From Amphimedon queenslandica (lineage: Eukaryota > Porifera > Demospongiae > Haplosclerida > Niphatidae): a stretch of DNA of 64,000 nucleotides. Where the stretch lies: the NCBI RefSeq assembly GCF_000090795.2, contig NW_003546263.1, positions 332,787 to 396,786 of the forward strand, written 5' to 3'. Positions within the stretch are counted from its first letter, which is position 1. Each line of letters starts with the position of its first letter. Below the pieces are notes generated by a model. It was not told the origin of the DNA. It saw nothing but the letters and a program-made list of their open reading frames with translations, and ran no database searches. The position numbers and the translations under genes were made by a program. Positions 48,499 to 59,230 of the stretch are shown piece after piece.

Positions 48499-48710
48499 TA
48501 CCGTAAAGCGGGATTTATTGACAAGTAAAAAATTTGACAAAACAGAAAATTTCCCCAGTTAGTGAGTTTTAATTTGACAAATAGTGCCCTTTGTATACAC
48601 AAGGCACAAAGTACAGAATTTTTTACGGTTATAAAATTTGACGTACGTTTTATTTTAAATCGTCAACTCGTCAAAATAAAACCTTGGTCAATAAGTCCCG
48701 CTATACGGTA
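48499..48710. mobile_element. MITE, TACCGTATAGCGGG family, TTATTGAC subtype
   Basis: Left end TACCGTAAAGCGGGATTTAT; right end reverse complement TACCGTATAGCGGGACTTAT; TA-flanked, 212 bp. The interior is different from the 48937 copy although the ends agree. Confidence 0.85.
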
Positions 48711-48936
48711 ATCACTGGAGTCCCACAAGTAGGCACAGTTTTTGTCATCATGATGCTTTGATGACTCATTTTCGCTCTTTCTTTAGAATGAATAATTTAT
48801 TCCAAAAAGGGTCTATAATATGTTATAACATGACGATTTGTGGGTCGTCAAGAGATTGTGCTATACCAAGAGAGAAAATTTGTTAAGTTTTTGGTTGAGC
48901 ATTCCTTACACATGAGGACACTGGCTGAACTAAAGT

Positions 48937-49139
48937 TACCGTATAGCGGGTAATTTTGGAGGGAATTAAATTTGGTGTTTTGATAGCCATTTGCCAAAAT
49001 AAAAACCGACCATTTTGAGCTATTATACGCATGCTCAATGGCACGTGGCCACAAATTTGCCAAAATTAATATCCGCCAATTACCAAAATTTAGCATTTTG
49101 CGAAAATTTTTCCCCTCTAAATTTACCCGCTATACAGTA
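48937..49139. mobile_element. MITE, TACCGTATAGCGGG family
   Basis: Left end TACCGTATAGCGGGTAATTT; right end reverse complement TACTGTATAGCGGGTAAATT; TA-flanked, 203 bp. This is the best-preserved terminal sequence in the window. Confidence 0.92.
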
Positions 49140-49189
49140 TGAATAGAAAATGAGTGATGAGTGATGTCCTTTGATCTTTGACCTGATTT

Positions 49190-49425
49190 ATGAGTTGTGA
49201 AAAAATCTAGTTTTGATCAAAATCAGCTCAAAGATTCTACACAGCACAAGTAAATTTATACTCATCATATAATTATAATAAAAGTGATAAGTTCTTTCCT
49301 AATGATTTTTAATCAAATTTGGCAAAAGATCCGGCACTTTATATGGTTTTTGGCCTGATTTTTGAGCAACTTTTAAAAATTGTAAAAAAATTCATTTTGA
49401 TTGGAATCAGCTCAAAATTGTTGTG
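49190..49425 (-). repeat. Decayed satellite unit (block B orientation)
   Basis: Shares CAGCTCAAAGATTCTACACA, TTTAATCAAATTTGGCAAAA and GGCCTGATTTTTGAGCAACT-type text with the 28380-29400 block. The central palindrome is lost. Confidence 0.65.
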
Positions 49426-50316
49426 ATGGGTTAAAACTATTTAAAATTAGTCATTATTATTCTATTGGGTATTTGTTACTAATTATGGGTTGTGTATATG
49501 GTCCTCTAAGAAGTCTGGTTAGTGTAGGAGCTAGTTTTTATAGTAAGGCTGCAAAAGTTGTGGCAGCCATATTGTTTTTGGGTGAATCCTACTTAGTAAT
49601 GCTACCGCTTTACTAATAATACTACCATGTTACTAATATTATAGGATGTTTTGCCCTGGTGTCAATTTTTAAGTGGGGTTAATAAAAGGGTGTCTTCCTC
49701 TCGTTAAGGAGGGGGAGGGCTAATAGGTTGTCTCAATCTATCTCGTTGCTTGAGACATGTGGTGAAGTACTTTTAAAAGTACTGCAATATATTTGGAGTA
49801 CTTTATATATTTTAAAGTCCAATCAGTATAGCTGTAATGAGTACAAGTACTTCAGTAGAATACTTAACTTAGTGCTTAGCTTTCATGAAGTACTTTTAAG
49901 CAAATGTACATAGAAATGCTATTACTAGCTGTTACATTATATAATGGTAAAAACTGTTGTTAGTTTTCTTCCCTCTGCCATACTCTACCTTATAGACTAT
50001 GGGTTATTATGTAAAGTGCATTGATGTATAACACTAATTTATTACCAGACTTCGCAAGTCTATTACAATTAATGTACACCTTAGCTTGTTAACTTGACCT
50101 TAGGTCTGGTAAAAGTACTTCAAAGTCCTTCAAAAGTACTTGAAAGTACTTTGATATTTTTTCTGTACCCTGAAATACAAGTACCAACCAAATTTAATAA
50201 AAGTATGTAAGGCACTTGGCAGTGATGTTCTTAATAAGCATACTTACATGTATGTACAAGTACCCAAGTACTCACCCCATGTCTGCTCATTATGGTTAAT
50301 TTGTTCTCTGTTGTAG

Positions 50317-50726
50317 GCTGAGAGGCTGAGATTGTGTTCTAGTGGTACAGTCACTCAACTTGAATCAAGTTATTATTGAAGAGGCAGTAGAAACAGTTAG
50401 TTATAAAAGTACTGTCTAAACATTAGTTATAAACGTACTGCATATTAAATGTATAAATACATGTATGTATTTGTAATATCATTAGTTTATGTGTGTGTAT
50501 TAGGTACAGGATAATGGTAGTCTGATAGCACAGGAGCTATCTAATCGTGCTGGTGTATCCATAATGTTGGCAACTGAACGGTATGGCCTGGTTGTATAGT
50601 TTAGTATAGTTGGTGTATTTATTGTGATATTTTTTTCCTTCATTAAGGTTACTGGTGACTGAAAAGGCTGGAGGAGTGTGCAGGGATGAATCAGTTACAG
50701 TTTTATCGAAACCATTTTCTAACTGA
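50317..50726 (+). pseudogene. VPS36: VPS36 C-terminal fragment, decayed
   Basis: Three exon-like pieces with clean splice sites: 50317-50395, 50504-50580 and 50648-50726. The first encodes AERLRLCSSGTVTQLESS, then a one-frame shift to VIIEEAVET. The second gives VQDNGSLIAQELSNRAGVSI, then MLATER. The third gives LLVTEKAGGVCRDESV, then a changed end and a stop. These match the ESCRT-II subunit VPS36 in its winged-helix C-terminus (LTAEEFA..GISVVLAKERL..AEK.G..CRDDSVEG). The conserved end (GLRFYPNLF) is replaced, and the N-terminal GLUE and first winged-helix parts are absent upstream. Introns are kept, so this came from DNA-level duplication or is a dying original, not a processed copy. It is plausible but less likely that it is a real gene with unseen upstream exons. 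Confidence 0.7.
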
Positions 50727-51477
50727 GTTACACTAAATTTAGATGCATTTTTAAAGACAAAAATAATGTGGTATTATATTGTGTAGGCAATAATTATTGT
50801 GGAATTAATCATTAACGTCAATAATGTCAATTTTAAAGTGCAAATCCCTTACGCACTAAAATCTGGGATGAATTTTTATTTGCCTCAGTAGTGAAAGGAG
50901 TAGCTGATCTTATAAAAGAAGATTAAAAATTCAAAAAGAATGGTATAGTCAAATGAGCAGCCATACCATAGCTGCATGTGCCGTTTAATTTTCTTAAAGC
51001 CAAATTATTCTTTTATTTATTTCTTTTTTATTACCTATTCCCGAAAAATCAATGCACTATTGTTATGCATTACTGAATTTTAAAACTTGCATCAATAATT
51101 ATGTCGTCTTCATATCAGCTGCCTCTATCATTCAAACATTGGCATACCATACAATCGAAAGTCAATGTAACAAGTACAATAATTATTCAAGGAGTAAAAT
51201 TTTGTTCTAGTCTTACACTGTGTACTCATTTCCATTGACTACTGGTCATTGTAACACTTGCAGGTGTAAATCAGCCTTAAAATACAAAAGATCCTGTACC
51301 CACTTGAAAGCCTATACATGCATATCATTTTGAAGTGTAATTGAATTGATGACTGACCAGTCATATATAACATATGGCAGGACTGGCACACAATAATAAA
51401 CAAAAGCAAGATAAATTTTATCTATATGTAAAACAGTTAAGTCTGGCAATCAATTTGCAATTGCCAGTCATTAAATC
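50727..51477. other. Intergenic, nothing recognised
   Basis: AT-rich sequence between the VPS36 fragment and the ATPase gene. No repeat family or coding stretch was identified. Confidence 0.4.
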
Positions 51478-52665
51478 TTAGTTTATTAAATGTTTTTCAT
51501 TCTTTACGATCAATTTCATTGCTGCTGCACTGGAAGGAGAGGTGGGCGTCAAAATTGATTCTTTCCCTTTGTACTCCAAATCGAATGTAAGCTCGTGTGT
51601 TGGCCTCAGGTAAATAAGATTCGCTTTGATCATAGCATCCACGACCTCTTCTGTCATTTCATCACAAAGGTCATCATAAACAACATATCCATTTTCATTC
51701 ATTCTATTCATGACAGTAAAGAACTGTTCCCCGGTCCATTTTGTTTGCGACTTCAATAAACCATATGATGTCAAACGGTTCATCTGCTGTTGAACAAACG
51801 AAAAATGCTCAGGTAACACACTCCCATTGTTAATAACGTAATCCTCACAATACCGGTCCATCAACATGAAGTTCCCTCCACAAACGGCAAAAACATCTTC
51901 GAACTTAGGAGCCTTGAATGATGGACGAACCTTTCTATATTCAGGTAGAGCATGCTCTTCCCAATATTTTTTAGCTTCTTTTTTGGACAAGTGTCCAATG
52001 ACGTGCGTTTTAAATTTATCTGCTCCAATGAACTTTGCCAACCACAAACGATAAAAGCTGTCACTACTGGCCAGTACCACAGGAAAATGTTTAGTACACT
52101 TGATCAAAAACTCTAGAAATAGTTGCAATGCATCCGTTCCTTCCTTGGTAAGTGTTAACTTGGAAATTTTGTCAGCATGGTCAATAAAAAGAATGGGAAA
52201 TTTTTCACTGGTCGAAAGGCTGAATTTTGGCAAATTTTTCACAACAAAACTAAAAAACTTTGATAATACCGTCATATCACGTTTGTAAAGTTTGGCTGGC
52301 ACTAACGTGGCATCGATATCAATCATTCTATCGTACCATGGGGCAAGAGATTCCTCCATTGCATTGAGAAAAGATGGAGCAGCACTAAAGGGAATTCCCC
52401 GCATGTCAAGAGCAACAACAGGGCTTTTCCTATCTTCCCATCGTTCAATCTTCAAAACCTTTTTTAAAAGAGCCGTCTTGCCACTATTAGGGGGCCCCGT
52501 GAACACATGCATCAGAGGCTTTTGGTCCTTACCCAAAATCTTCGAATACTCCTCTACTTCCTTCTTTCTGTTAAAGAAAAACGTTGAGCGATATCTCGAA
52601 TTACAAATGCGAGCAAAGTTGGCAGTGGTCACCGTGGGATTTGCGATGGTAAGGTTCGTCGCCAT
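51478..52665 (-). CDS. Intronless P-loop ATPase, archaeal/STAND-type ATPase domain
   Basis: One frame from the ATG 52665 (MATNLTIANPTV) to a TAA at 51478, 395 residues. Walker A is HVFTGPPNSGKTALLKKVLK (about residue 57). Walker B is KFPILFIDHADKI, followed by a sensor-like VVLASSDSFYRLWLAKFIG and a helical lid (EAKKYWEEHALPEY). The C-terminal third looks like a winged-helix fold. This layout fits the ATPase_2 (archaeal-type STAND NTPase) family, which is common in prokaryotes and scattered in eukaryotes. Substrate and partners are unknown. An upstream acceptor could extend the frame, but nothing convincing joins to it. The absence of introns, in a window whose genes mostly have many, is compatible with horizontal acquisition or retroposition. 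Confidence 0.8.
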   Translation of the reverse strand: MATNLTIANPTVTTANFARICNSRYRSTFFFNRKKEVEEYSKILGKDQKPLMHVFTGPPNSGKTALLKKVLKIERWEDRKSPVVALDMRGIPFSAAPSFLNAMEESLAPWYDRMIDIDATLVPAKLYKRDMTVLSKFFSFVVKNLPKFSLSTSEKFPILFIDHADKISKLTLTKEGTDALQLFLEFLIKCTKHFPVVLASSDSFYRLWLAKFIGADKFKTHVIGHLSKKEAKKYWEEHALPEYRKVRPSFKAPKFEDVFAVCGGNFMLMDRYCEDYVINNGSVLPEHFSFVQQQMNRLTSYGLLKSQTKWTGEQFFTVMNRMNENGYVVYDDLCDEMTEEVVDAMIKANLIYLRPTHELTFDLEYKGKESILTPTSPSSAAAMKLIVKNEKHLIN

Positions 52666-54289
52666 GAGTTTCACGAAAAACTTCCCTCCATTAAATAAGA
52701 TGATAGCCTAAAACAAAAAATTAATGATAAGTTAACCCAAACAACACCCAGCACATACCATTTTACTGATTTTAGAGCCAAAATCTCAACGGTGACTAGT
52801 CTAGCCATAGCATAGACTAGAGCAATTAAATTATGCTGCTGCTGCTGCATGCACGTGGTTTTAATTAATTGATAGCAACCGTAAATGATTAAATTCGTTG
52901 CTAAGGCCTCCATTTTGTTTTGGTGGGACTATCAATAGCTCTGACAGAATTTGTTATTTGGGGCCCTCTGGAGGAATGCCCTCTTGGGTAATGGTGACAG
53001 GTATCGTCTTCATGTGGCCCGATTCAGTTCAACCACTGGTGCTGTTATGACATTTACATAGTAATGTGATTGAAGTAAGTTAGAAAAGCATACACTGAGA
53101 ATTATTCAATCATACCCAAGTGGGGTACATTTGCCCATGTGTTTTATGATGTGTGATTGTGTGGATTATTAACTAATAACTATCCACCAGATCCTCAATC
53201 GTTAACTAGATTGATTATATTCATTGGGATGCCGTTAAAAACAAAATAATTTTTGGCCGCCATCTTGGAAGTATAGTTTCCTAATCACTGAAGTGGTACA
53301 GAAATGGAGATTAAGGCTGGAATCTTTTCTATCTGGATGCAGCTCCTTTGCTTAGTCTCGCGTGGTCAGACTCTCCATTCAGAGTCTGGCCGCATAAGAC
53401 TACCTTTGCTCTGCTGGAAAAATGGTAAAATAACACCTTTTCTCCATTGAAGTGGATTTTTTAAGGATCATTTTTACGAATGACCCGTATCTGGAAGTTC
53501 ACAGAATTAGTTTTGCGAATTTCCACTATTCTGCCATCTTGTACCGTGTTAAAGGGATTTTTAAAGAATTTAATTTTGTGGTATACCCCCATCATGGTAG
53601 CCAGAATAATTTTTCATTTACGGTATCCAAATGAATATCATTAAAAAGTCTATGAATATCATGCATCTCATTCACACGGATTTAGTGGAGTTGAATTAGC
53701 TTACTAAATGTATAGATCTAGCTTTTGCACAGATGTTATGAACTGGTAAGGTAGAGTTTTCTATTTGCCATGTTGAGTGGCATGAATGTACATGCAACGA
53801 ATGGAGGAATAGAAACAAACTGGTATTTTTCATCAAAGAGATATCATACTTCGCTGCAGAATATCATAGAGTTTTTTACTCAAAACCTTCATCTCCTATT
53901 TTGTATTATCCTAGAATTGGCTTTATGTTGACCTTACGTTGTTACCCAACACGACGGACAATTTAGCTCAACTTTATTTGTACCCTTCCATTAATTACAT
54001 CTGTACAAGACCTCTATGTACAGGCAATACGTTCACATGTGCAAAGTGTTCTATATTATTTAGATTTTTCTCCATTGAATCATGTACATGTACTTCATAC
54101 TGCTTAAATGGCCAGCACAAGTCCCCAATTGACATGTACATGTCTATGTTACTCCTTGATTATTTGCTTTCATGCATACTGTATATACTACAATTAATTG
54201 GTGGTAGTATTATAGTAGTATAGTAGTGGTGGATTATTAGTGGGTATGGTTTAATTAATACAGTGATACAAGAGCAGATACTATGATGG
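52666..54289. other. Intergenic with one MITE relic
   Basis: A CTG-repeat tract near 52830-52850. At about 53440-53630 is a relic (see next entry). The rest is unrecognised AT-rich sequence. Confidence 0.45.
53443..53627. mobile_element. MITE relic related to the copy at 62418
   Basis: Shares TTTTTTAAGGATCATTTTTA, ATGACC.TATCTGGA.GTTCAC and TTTCCACTATTCTGCCATCT with the element at 62418-62621. The right end is TTACGGTA. The left end has lost the family terminus. Confidence 0.7.
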
Positions 54290-55081
54290 TGCAGGTGTCA
54301 GTGAATGGGTGGCGAAGAAAAAATTAACAAAGACAGGTTGGTATGGTTTGTATATTATCAGCTTTTGTTTATTAATTAGTATAGGTGGGGCTTATATTCT
54401 GCCAGCTACATTGAGAATGATGCAAGCACAGATAACTGACAAAACTAGGTATAAGGTTTTTTATATTTTTTTTGTCTTTTCCTCTGTCTCCTTTCCTCCC
54501 TCTCTCCCATCTTTTCCTCCCCCCTCTTTCTCTCTCTAGTATTTCGTATCAAAAAATGGCTTTGGAGGCTCTTTAAAAGAGTATTAATGATCTATCAACA
54601 AGGCACATACGATCACATGATCACAAACACACCCAGCTCCTAAGGTCAACTTTTTTAATGTTGTCAAACGTCGATTTGTTAAGGAACTAGTGGAACTAAA
54701 CATGCATGTAGTTTGTGGGTGGTAAGTTATTTATACTTAAATTATCCAATTGTGATATTTTTGTTGTATTGTTAGAGGGTTATTAGCCCATTCATTATTA
54801 GTAACGCAGTAGCGTTACTAAGTAAGATTCACCCTACTTCAAAATGGCTGACACAACTTTTGCAGCCTTTTTATTCACAGGCAGCTTCACCAACTTTTAT
54901 GCATGTTTATGCTGCACTAGCTAGTAGCAATAATCAATACAAAATTCCCAGACTAATTATTGTTACTTTTAAAGAAGCATTTAAAAGAAAATATTCTAAG
55001 AAGATTTATTCATCTTCACTGAGCACATTAATTTTAGTGAACCAGCAGGTAAAATTCAATTATACTACATGTGTATAAGTC

Positions 55082-55205
55082 AAGTTTTTTCCAAAAATGG
55101 CTCTGAAATTACCATTTTTATGCATTTTTGATGACGTTACTTGTTACACTGTCTAGAAAGTTTGAGCTGAGTCTGATATGCACGTTCATGTTATATTTTG
55201 TTATT
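55082..55205 (+). repeat. Decayed satellite unit inside CWC22-like intron
   Basis: TTTTTTCCAAAAATGGCTCT, then GTCTAGAAAGTTTGAGCTGA: block A orientation, one unit, diverged. Confidence 0.6.
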
Positions 55206-56669
55206 TTTACACTGTAGGTGGTTTAGAATTACTGACTGTATTACTTGAAGATCCTACGAGTGATTCAGTTGGAGTTGCAATTGGTTTTATTAAAGATTGT
55301 AGATCCATAACTAATAGATTTATCAAGTATCAACGACAGGAATAAAATAATGGTAACAAAAATAATTATGTTTATAGATGGTTTATTTTGCAGCCTCAAA
55401 TTTTGTTGTTTAAATTTTTTGCTGTGACTATAATAATCATTGTAAAGACAAAGTGTGATATATACTATTTTATTAATTACAGTCCTCTTTCAATTTGCTA
55501 TATTTTGACATGTTACTATATGCATATGTAGCTGACCTTTACTTTGTTTATATTTATAGATGTGTTTTATCAATTATAAAGCAATAAAAGAAGAGATATT
55601 AGGGTGGGGCCTTCTGCTGAAGAGGAAGGGGAGAGTAACAATTAAGATAAGAGTGAGGAGGGAGATGGTGGAGAAATGAAGATTATACAGTGTAGATGAT
55701 TCACAAACTTCACAAGTTAGAACTGAGGAAGATAATCTATCTTAAGTACTATAGTGTCAAGGTACATGTACATTTAGTTGTGTTATTACTATACTATCAT
55801 ATACTTAAATTTTCTCAGTTTGGAACTTAAAGATTGTGCACACAAGCTGCTTAGGATAGAGAAACCAGGACAAGAGGTTTGCATGTCCTTCATTTGACTA
55901 CCCTTTTGTAACAACACTCCTTTAACCACATCTCTTTCTCCTATAGCCTGTTGTTGTTAATAGGATTATTGAGTGTTGCAGTCAGGAGAAGTCATATTAA
56001 AGGTTTTACAGACTTGTAAGTGAAAGATTTTGCCATCTAGAGGAGAAGTGGGTGGAGAAATTTGTTACTACTTTTCAGAAACAAGTAAGAGGGAACATTA
56101 ATTATTTATTTATTTATTTATTTTATTTTATTTATTGTGCTGCTACACATAGAACACAGATTAATAAGTTAATACAAAGTGTTTCCAAATTTTTGCTCAA
56201 TTGTTATACACAACCACATTGTCATGGACACGCTTGTCATTTAAATGAAAAAGAAACAACATCTCAGAGTAAGCCCTGATTATCATGTCACTATTGACCA
56301 TTACATATTTTCTCTATTAGTCATATTTTCATCAAAGTTTTGTTTTCACATTTGACAGAAGATTTGGGCACTCAGTAATTGAACAAGGCTTTGAGAGGTC
56401 AGTACGTTATCAATATCTTATGATGTCATGTGACTTGGATTTTTTAGCACTCTCTCAGTTAAAAGAATCCTTTTAAAAGATAATGGAGGAAAATATACAT
56501 TTTTTATTAATTTTTCACAAGTATTGGACTTGGAAGACTCACGTGAGTAATAAGATAATTAATGTTGATGATGTCATAGTTAGCTAACTGTTTAATGATG
56601 CCATAATGGCACTGTTATATCCAGAGGGATTAGGAGCTGGAGACTTTTTGTCTCCCATATTTGGTCTTG

Positions 56670-56870
56670 CAGGGTTCTATCTAGAAATTTTTGTTTGGGG
56701 AGGAAGCCCAGAGCAGTTGACGGGGGGGGAAGGTTGTGTACATACATGTGTATGTACATGTAGAGTACATGCATGCAGTTACAGAAGTACACAGGGGGGA
56801 AGCTTGAAGTTTTGGGGTGGAAGATGAAGAGTTTGGGGGAGAAGCTTCCCCCCCACTGGATAGAACCCTG
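56670..56870. mobile_element. MITE, CAGGGTTCTATC ends, TCTTG duplication
   Basis: Left CAGGGTTCTATCTAGAAATT; right end reverse complement CAGGGTTCTATCCAGTGGGG. Exact 5-bp direct repeats TCTTG flank it (56665-56669, 56871-56875). 201 bp, G-rich interior with a G8 run. Confidence 0.85.
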
Positions 56871-57000
56871 TCTTGATCTCCTTCAGTCTCTTAGTATTAT
56901 CTCTCCCATAGCTTGTGTCTGGTTTCCATGTACATGTACTTGTGGCCGTTGTATGGATTCCGGGGATATCATATAACTGTTGCAGAGTTAGACCTGGGCT

Positions 57001-57350
57001 TTAAAGTGTAACTGCAGTGATTTTGGGAGTATTTATTTTATAGTCTTAATAATGACCATAAAAATTATGTGTTCCAACTCCATTGTTTATGTAAAAAAAG
57101 TTTTTTCTAAATATAAACCTTTAAAATGCATTTTGCTTCCTGCCATATTATTACTTCCTGTCTGTGGGTGTGGCTAAATGTGACGTTATAAGATGTATTG
57201 ATGTACATGTACATGTAAGTCTATTCTTATTCTCATGCCTTGTAATGTACATGTAATAGCACAAAATATTAAAATAGGATCATTAGCTTTCATTATTCTA
57301 AGCCTGCAACTGTAAGAAAAAGTGACAATACCAAAGTCATAATAGTAAGA
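57001..57350 (-). mobile_element. Inverted-repeat element copy 4
   Basis: Diverged copy of the family at 30441-32351: TTTAAAGTGTAACTGCAGTG start, CTTCCTGTCTGTGGGTGTGG, and ATTAGCTTTCATTATTCTAA near the end. It lies in the last intron of the CWC22-like relic. Confidence 0.7.
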
Positions 57351-58048
57351 TATGCAGACTTGACTATTTCAAATACTTTCACTATGGCGATAATATAGAG
57401 AAGCTAATTCAAGCTGTTGTGATGTGATAGTAGTATACATTGTAAATTTTGAGCTCTAATGATAGTGAATCTGGCCAGCCAGACTAGGCATGCTCGCTAA
57501 CAAATGTGATTATCATGGCAATGGTAAAAGCTAGAGTGATATTTGGTAGAGCTTATGCAAGTGTTCAGTGAAGCAGACCATGTTGTAAATGAAAATGGTT
57601 ATGCTCATAGCCTTATTAGCAGCACATTAAACCATGTACAATGCATACATACATGTACAAGATGCTACATTTATTGTATTGTTAAATTATATCATTTTTA
57701 ATTCAAAATTTATGAATTAAACATTAGCACATAAAAGCTAAAATTTCCGGACATACTGTATATGGAAATGAGCCCGAGTTTTTTAAAGTCTCCCATTTTT
57801 AGTTACATGTAGATTAGTCTCTTAAATTTAAAAAATTATTTTTATATAGATCTATTGTAGTTATATTGACATCACAATTAATGAAATTTTGTTGTTTTTT
57901 TTTTTTAATTTTAGTGATGACTTGAGGAAGCATATTTTGAGAAATATGGAATGGTAGACTATTAATCTATTTTGTTTGGTTTAGTTTTTTTTATTTTGCA
58001 TTTGTTTGAGGTTTATTTCTTTATGAGCAAAGCCCTTAGTTATGATTT

Positions 58049-59230
58049 ATGTATTATTATGCTGTACATATGGATAATCATAGACATTTCCTATGGGATA
58101 AGTGTGAAATGTTCACACCCCCTCATTTGCAGCCGAGCCACGCCCTGACTAAGGAAATTCACAGACAGGCTGCAAACAAGGGTGGAGTACAGAATCTTTC
58201 TTCTCTTCAAACTAAACCTCCCCTTTTAGCTCAAATGGCATCGAAGATTGTTGAAGCTGTTCGAAATAGTCCCATAATTGGACGTAAAGGTGGCTACTCT
58301 CCGATAGTTACGCACAACAGCGACCCTTTTGTGCAAGGAATTCCATTTCATGCATACCACCTTGCTACCGTGGATGTTCCGGACCGAGTAGGGACAGACA
58401 AGGTTCAAACTACAATTAGTATGGCACTAGACGAAGTGCAAAAGGCCAAGAAACAACCACCAAAGGTAACACTCATTATAAAAGCGGTTTCGATCACTGT
58501 ACGAGAAAGTTCCAAGGCCGAGACGGTTTATCCCATCTATCTCATATCTTATTGTGGTAATGCAAAAGATACTGATGTTATCTTCTTCTTCATCTTTAAG
58601 AATAAGGAGGATCAAAAAATTCGAGCAGAAGTTTTTAAGTGCTCCTCAGATGAAAAAGTCCTTGCAATAACACGTACAGTTTCAAAAGCATTCAATATTG
58701 CATACAAAGCATGGCAAACAAAGAAACGACAAGAACAGCGGACCAACTCCCCTAAAAGTTCACCATTGCTTCAACAAAAGACAGCCAAGGATACAGTGGA
58801 TTTAGGTAAATCCATTGCTCAGAAAAATGTTGCAGCAGGGGGATCAAGCTACTTCACTCCACCCATCCCTCGCAAGTCTCCAGACAAGGAACAACGCCAG
58901 CGAACTGGATCTCTTGATGATGATGAGGACACAACAAAATTAGCCTCTACTCTAAAAAATGCAGCATTGGACAGGGTGAAAGTTAAGAATGAAGCATCAG
59001 GTAAGGCAATCAGTCAATTTATACCAATTATACATGTACAACTAGGTAGTACACATGATGTCACTGTTACTGATGACTTTGATGATGGGTTTGGAGACCT
59101 GATTTCTGAGCGCCATGGACGCCCAGTGGCTATTAGTCCACATGATAACCCAGAGAGTTTCAAGTTTGAAGAGGTCAGGAGGCACACAATTACAGAAGAA
59201 AGTCCTGACGAACCACTTATCCAGTTTTAG
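58049..59230 (+). CDS. PTB/PID-domain adaptor protein
   Basis: An ATG at 58049 opens a 393-codon frame; in-frame ATGs at 58070 and 58109 (MFTPPHLQPS) are alternative starts. A PTB domain lies at about residues 85-235: KVTLIIKAVSITVRESSKAE, YPIYLISYCGNAKDTDVIFF, FKCSSDEKVLAITRTVSKAF and NIAYKAWQ. The ISYC..D..VFFFI..N pattern and the C-terminal helix are typical of PTB domains of the LDLRAP1/GULP/Dab class. Such adaptors bind NPxY tails of membrane receptors. The C-terminal half is Ser/Lys-rich and has DDFDDGFGDLI, an acidic patch resembling clathrin-adaptor binding motifs. A GTAAGG..CTAG stretch at 59001-59045 could be a 45-nt in-frame intron. The exact family member is not recognised. Confidence 0.8.
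   Translation: MYYYAVHMDNHRHFLWDKCEMFTPPHLQPSHALTKEIHRQAANKGGVQNLSSLQTKPPLLAQMASKIVEAVRNSPIIGRKGGYSPIVTHNSDPFVQGIPFHAYHLATVDVPDRVGTDKVQTTISMALDEVQKAKKQPPKVTLIIKAVSITVRESSKAETVYPIYLISYCGNAKDTDVIFFFIFKNKEDQKIRAEVFKCSSDEKVLAITRTVSKAFNIAYKAWQTKKRQEQRTNSPKSSPLLQQKTAKDTVDLGKSIAQKNVAAGGSSYFTPPIPRKSPDKEQRQRTGSLDDDEDTTKLASTLKNAALDRVKVKNEASGKAISQFIPIIHVQLGSTHDVTVTDDFDDGFGDLISERHGRPVAISPHDNPESFKFEEVRRHTITEESPDEPLIQF

Larger units (their letters stand above)
46916..50316. other. Gene-poor interval with a dense MITE cluster
   Basis: No intact gene. A possible first exon on + at 47077 (MLPEKRKIHH followed by GTAAGA) has no recognisable continuation. Four MITEs lie at 47474-48131 and 48499-49139, and a satellite relic at 49190-49425. 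An AAGTACTTT-rich stretch at 49766-50290 has two halves with repeated short palindromes. Confidence 0.5.
54290..57956 (+). pseudogene. CWC22: CWC22-like spliceosomal gene, decayed but with introns
   Basis: Pieces in correct order match CWC22 (MIF4G and MA3 domains): GVSEWVAKKKLTKTG (54290-54336), GGAYILPATLRMMQAQITDK (54385-54448), SISYQKMALEAL then KSINDLST (54540-54600), SQAASPTFMHVYAALASS and KIPRLIIVTFKEAFKRKYSK (54842-55048), GLELLTVLLEDPTSDSVGVA (55218-55345). Further pieces are SLELKDCAHKLLRIEKPGQE (about 55818-55878), PVVVNRIIECCSQEKSY, RFCHLEEKWVEKFVTTFQKQ (about 55945-56085), LNEKETTSQ with shifted frames after it (to about 56400), and SDDLRKHILRNMEW at 57915-57956. Stops interrupt several pieces: one after MALEAL, one after CSQEKSY, and one at VTQ near 54815. 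Splice sites are largely kept. The Arg/Ser-rich N-terminus is missing. CWC22 normally recruits eIF4A3 for exon-junction deposition. The last intron holds two mobile elements. Confidence 0.75.

Noticed and set aside
52671-52913. Upstream exon extending the ATPase gene
   Set aside because: Joining it at the visible splice sites puts the ATPase out of frame; the ATG at 52665 is simpler.
54540-54600. Programmed readthrough of the stop in the CWC22-like relic
   Set aside because: Several other breaks occur in the same relic, so plain decay explains it better.
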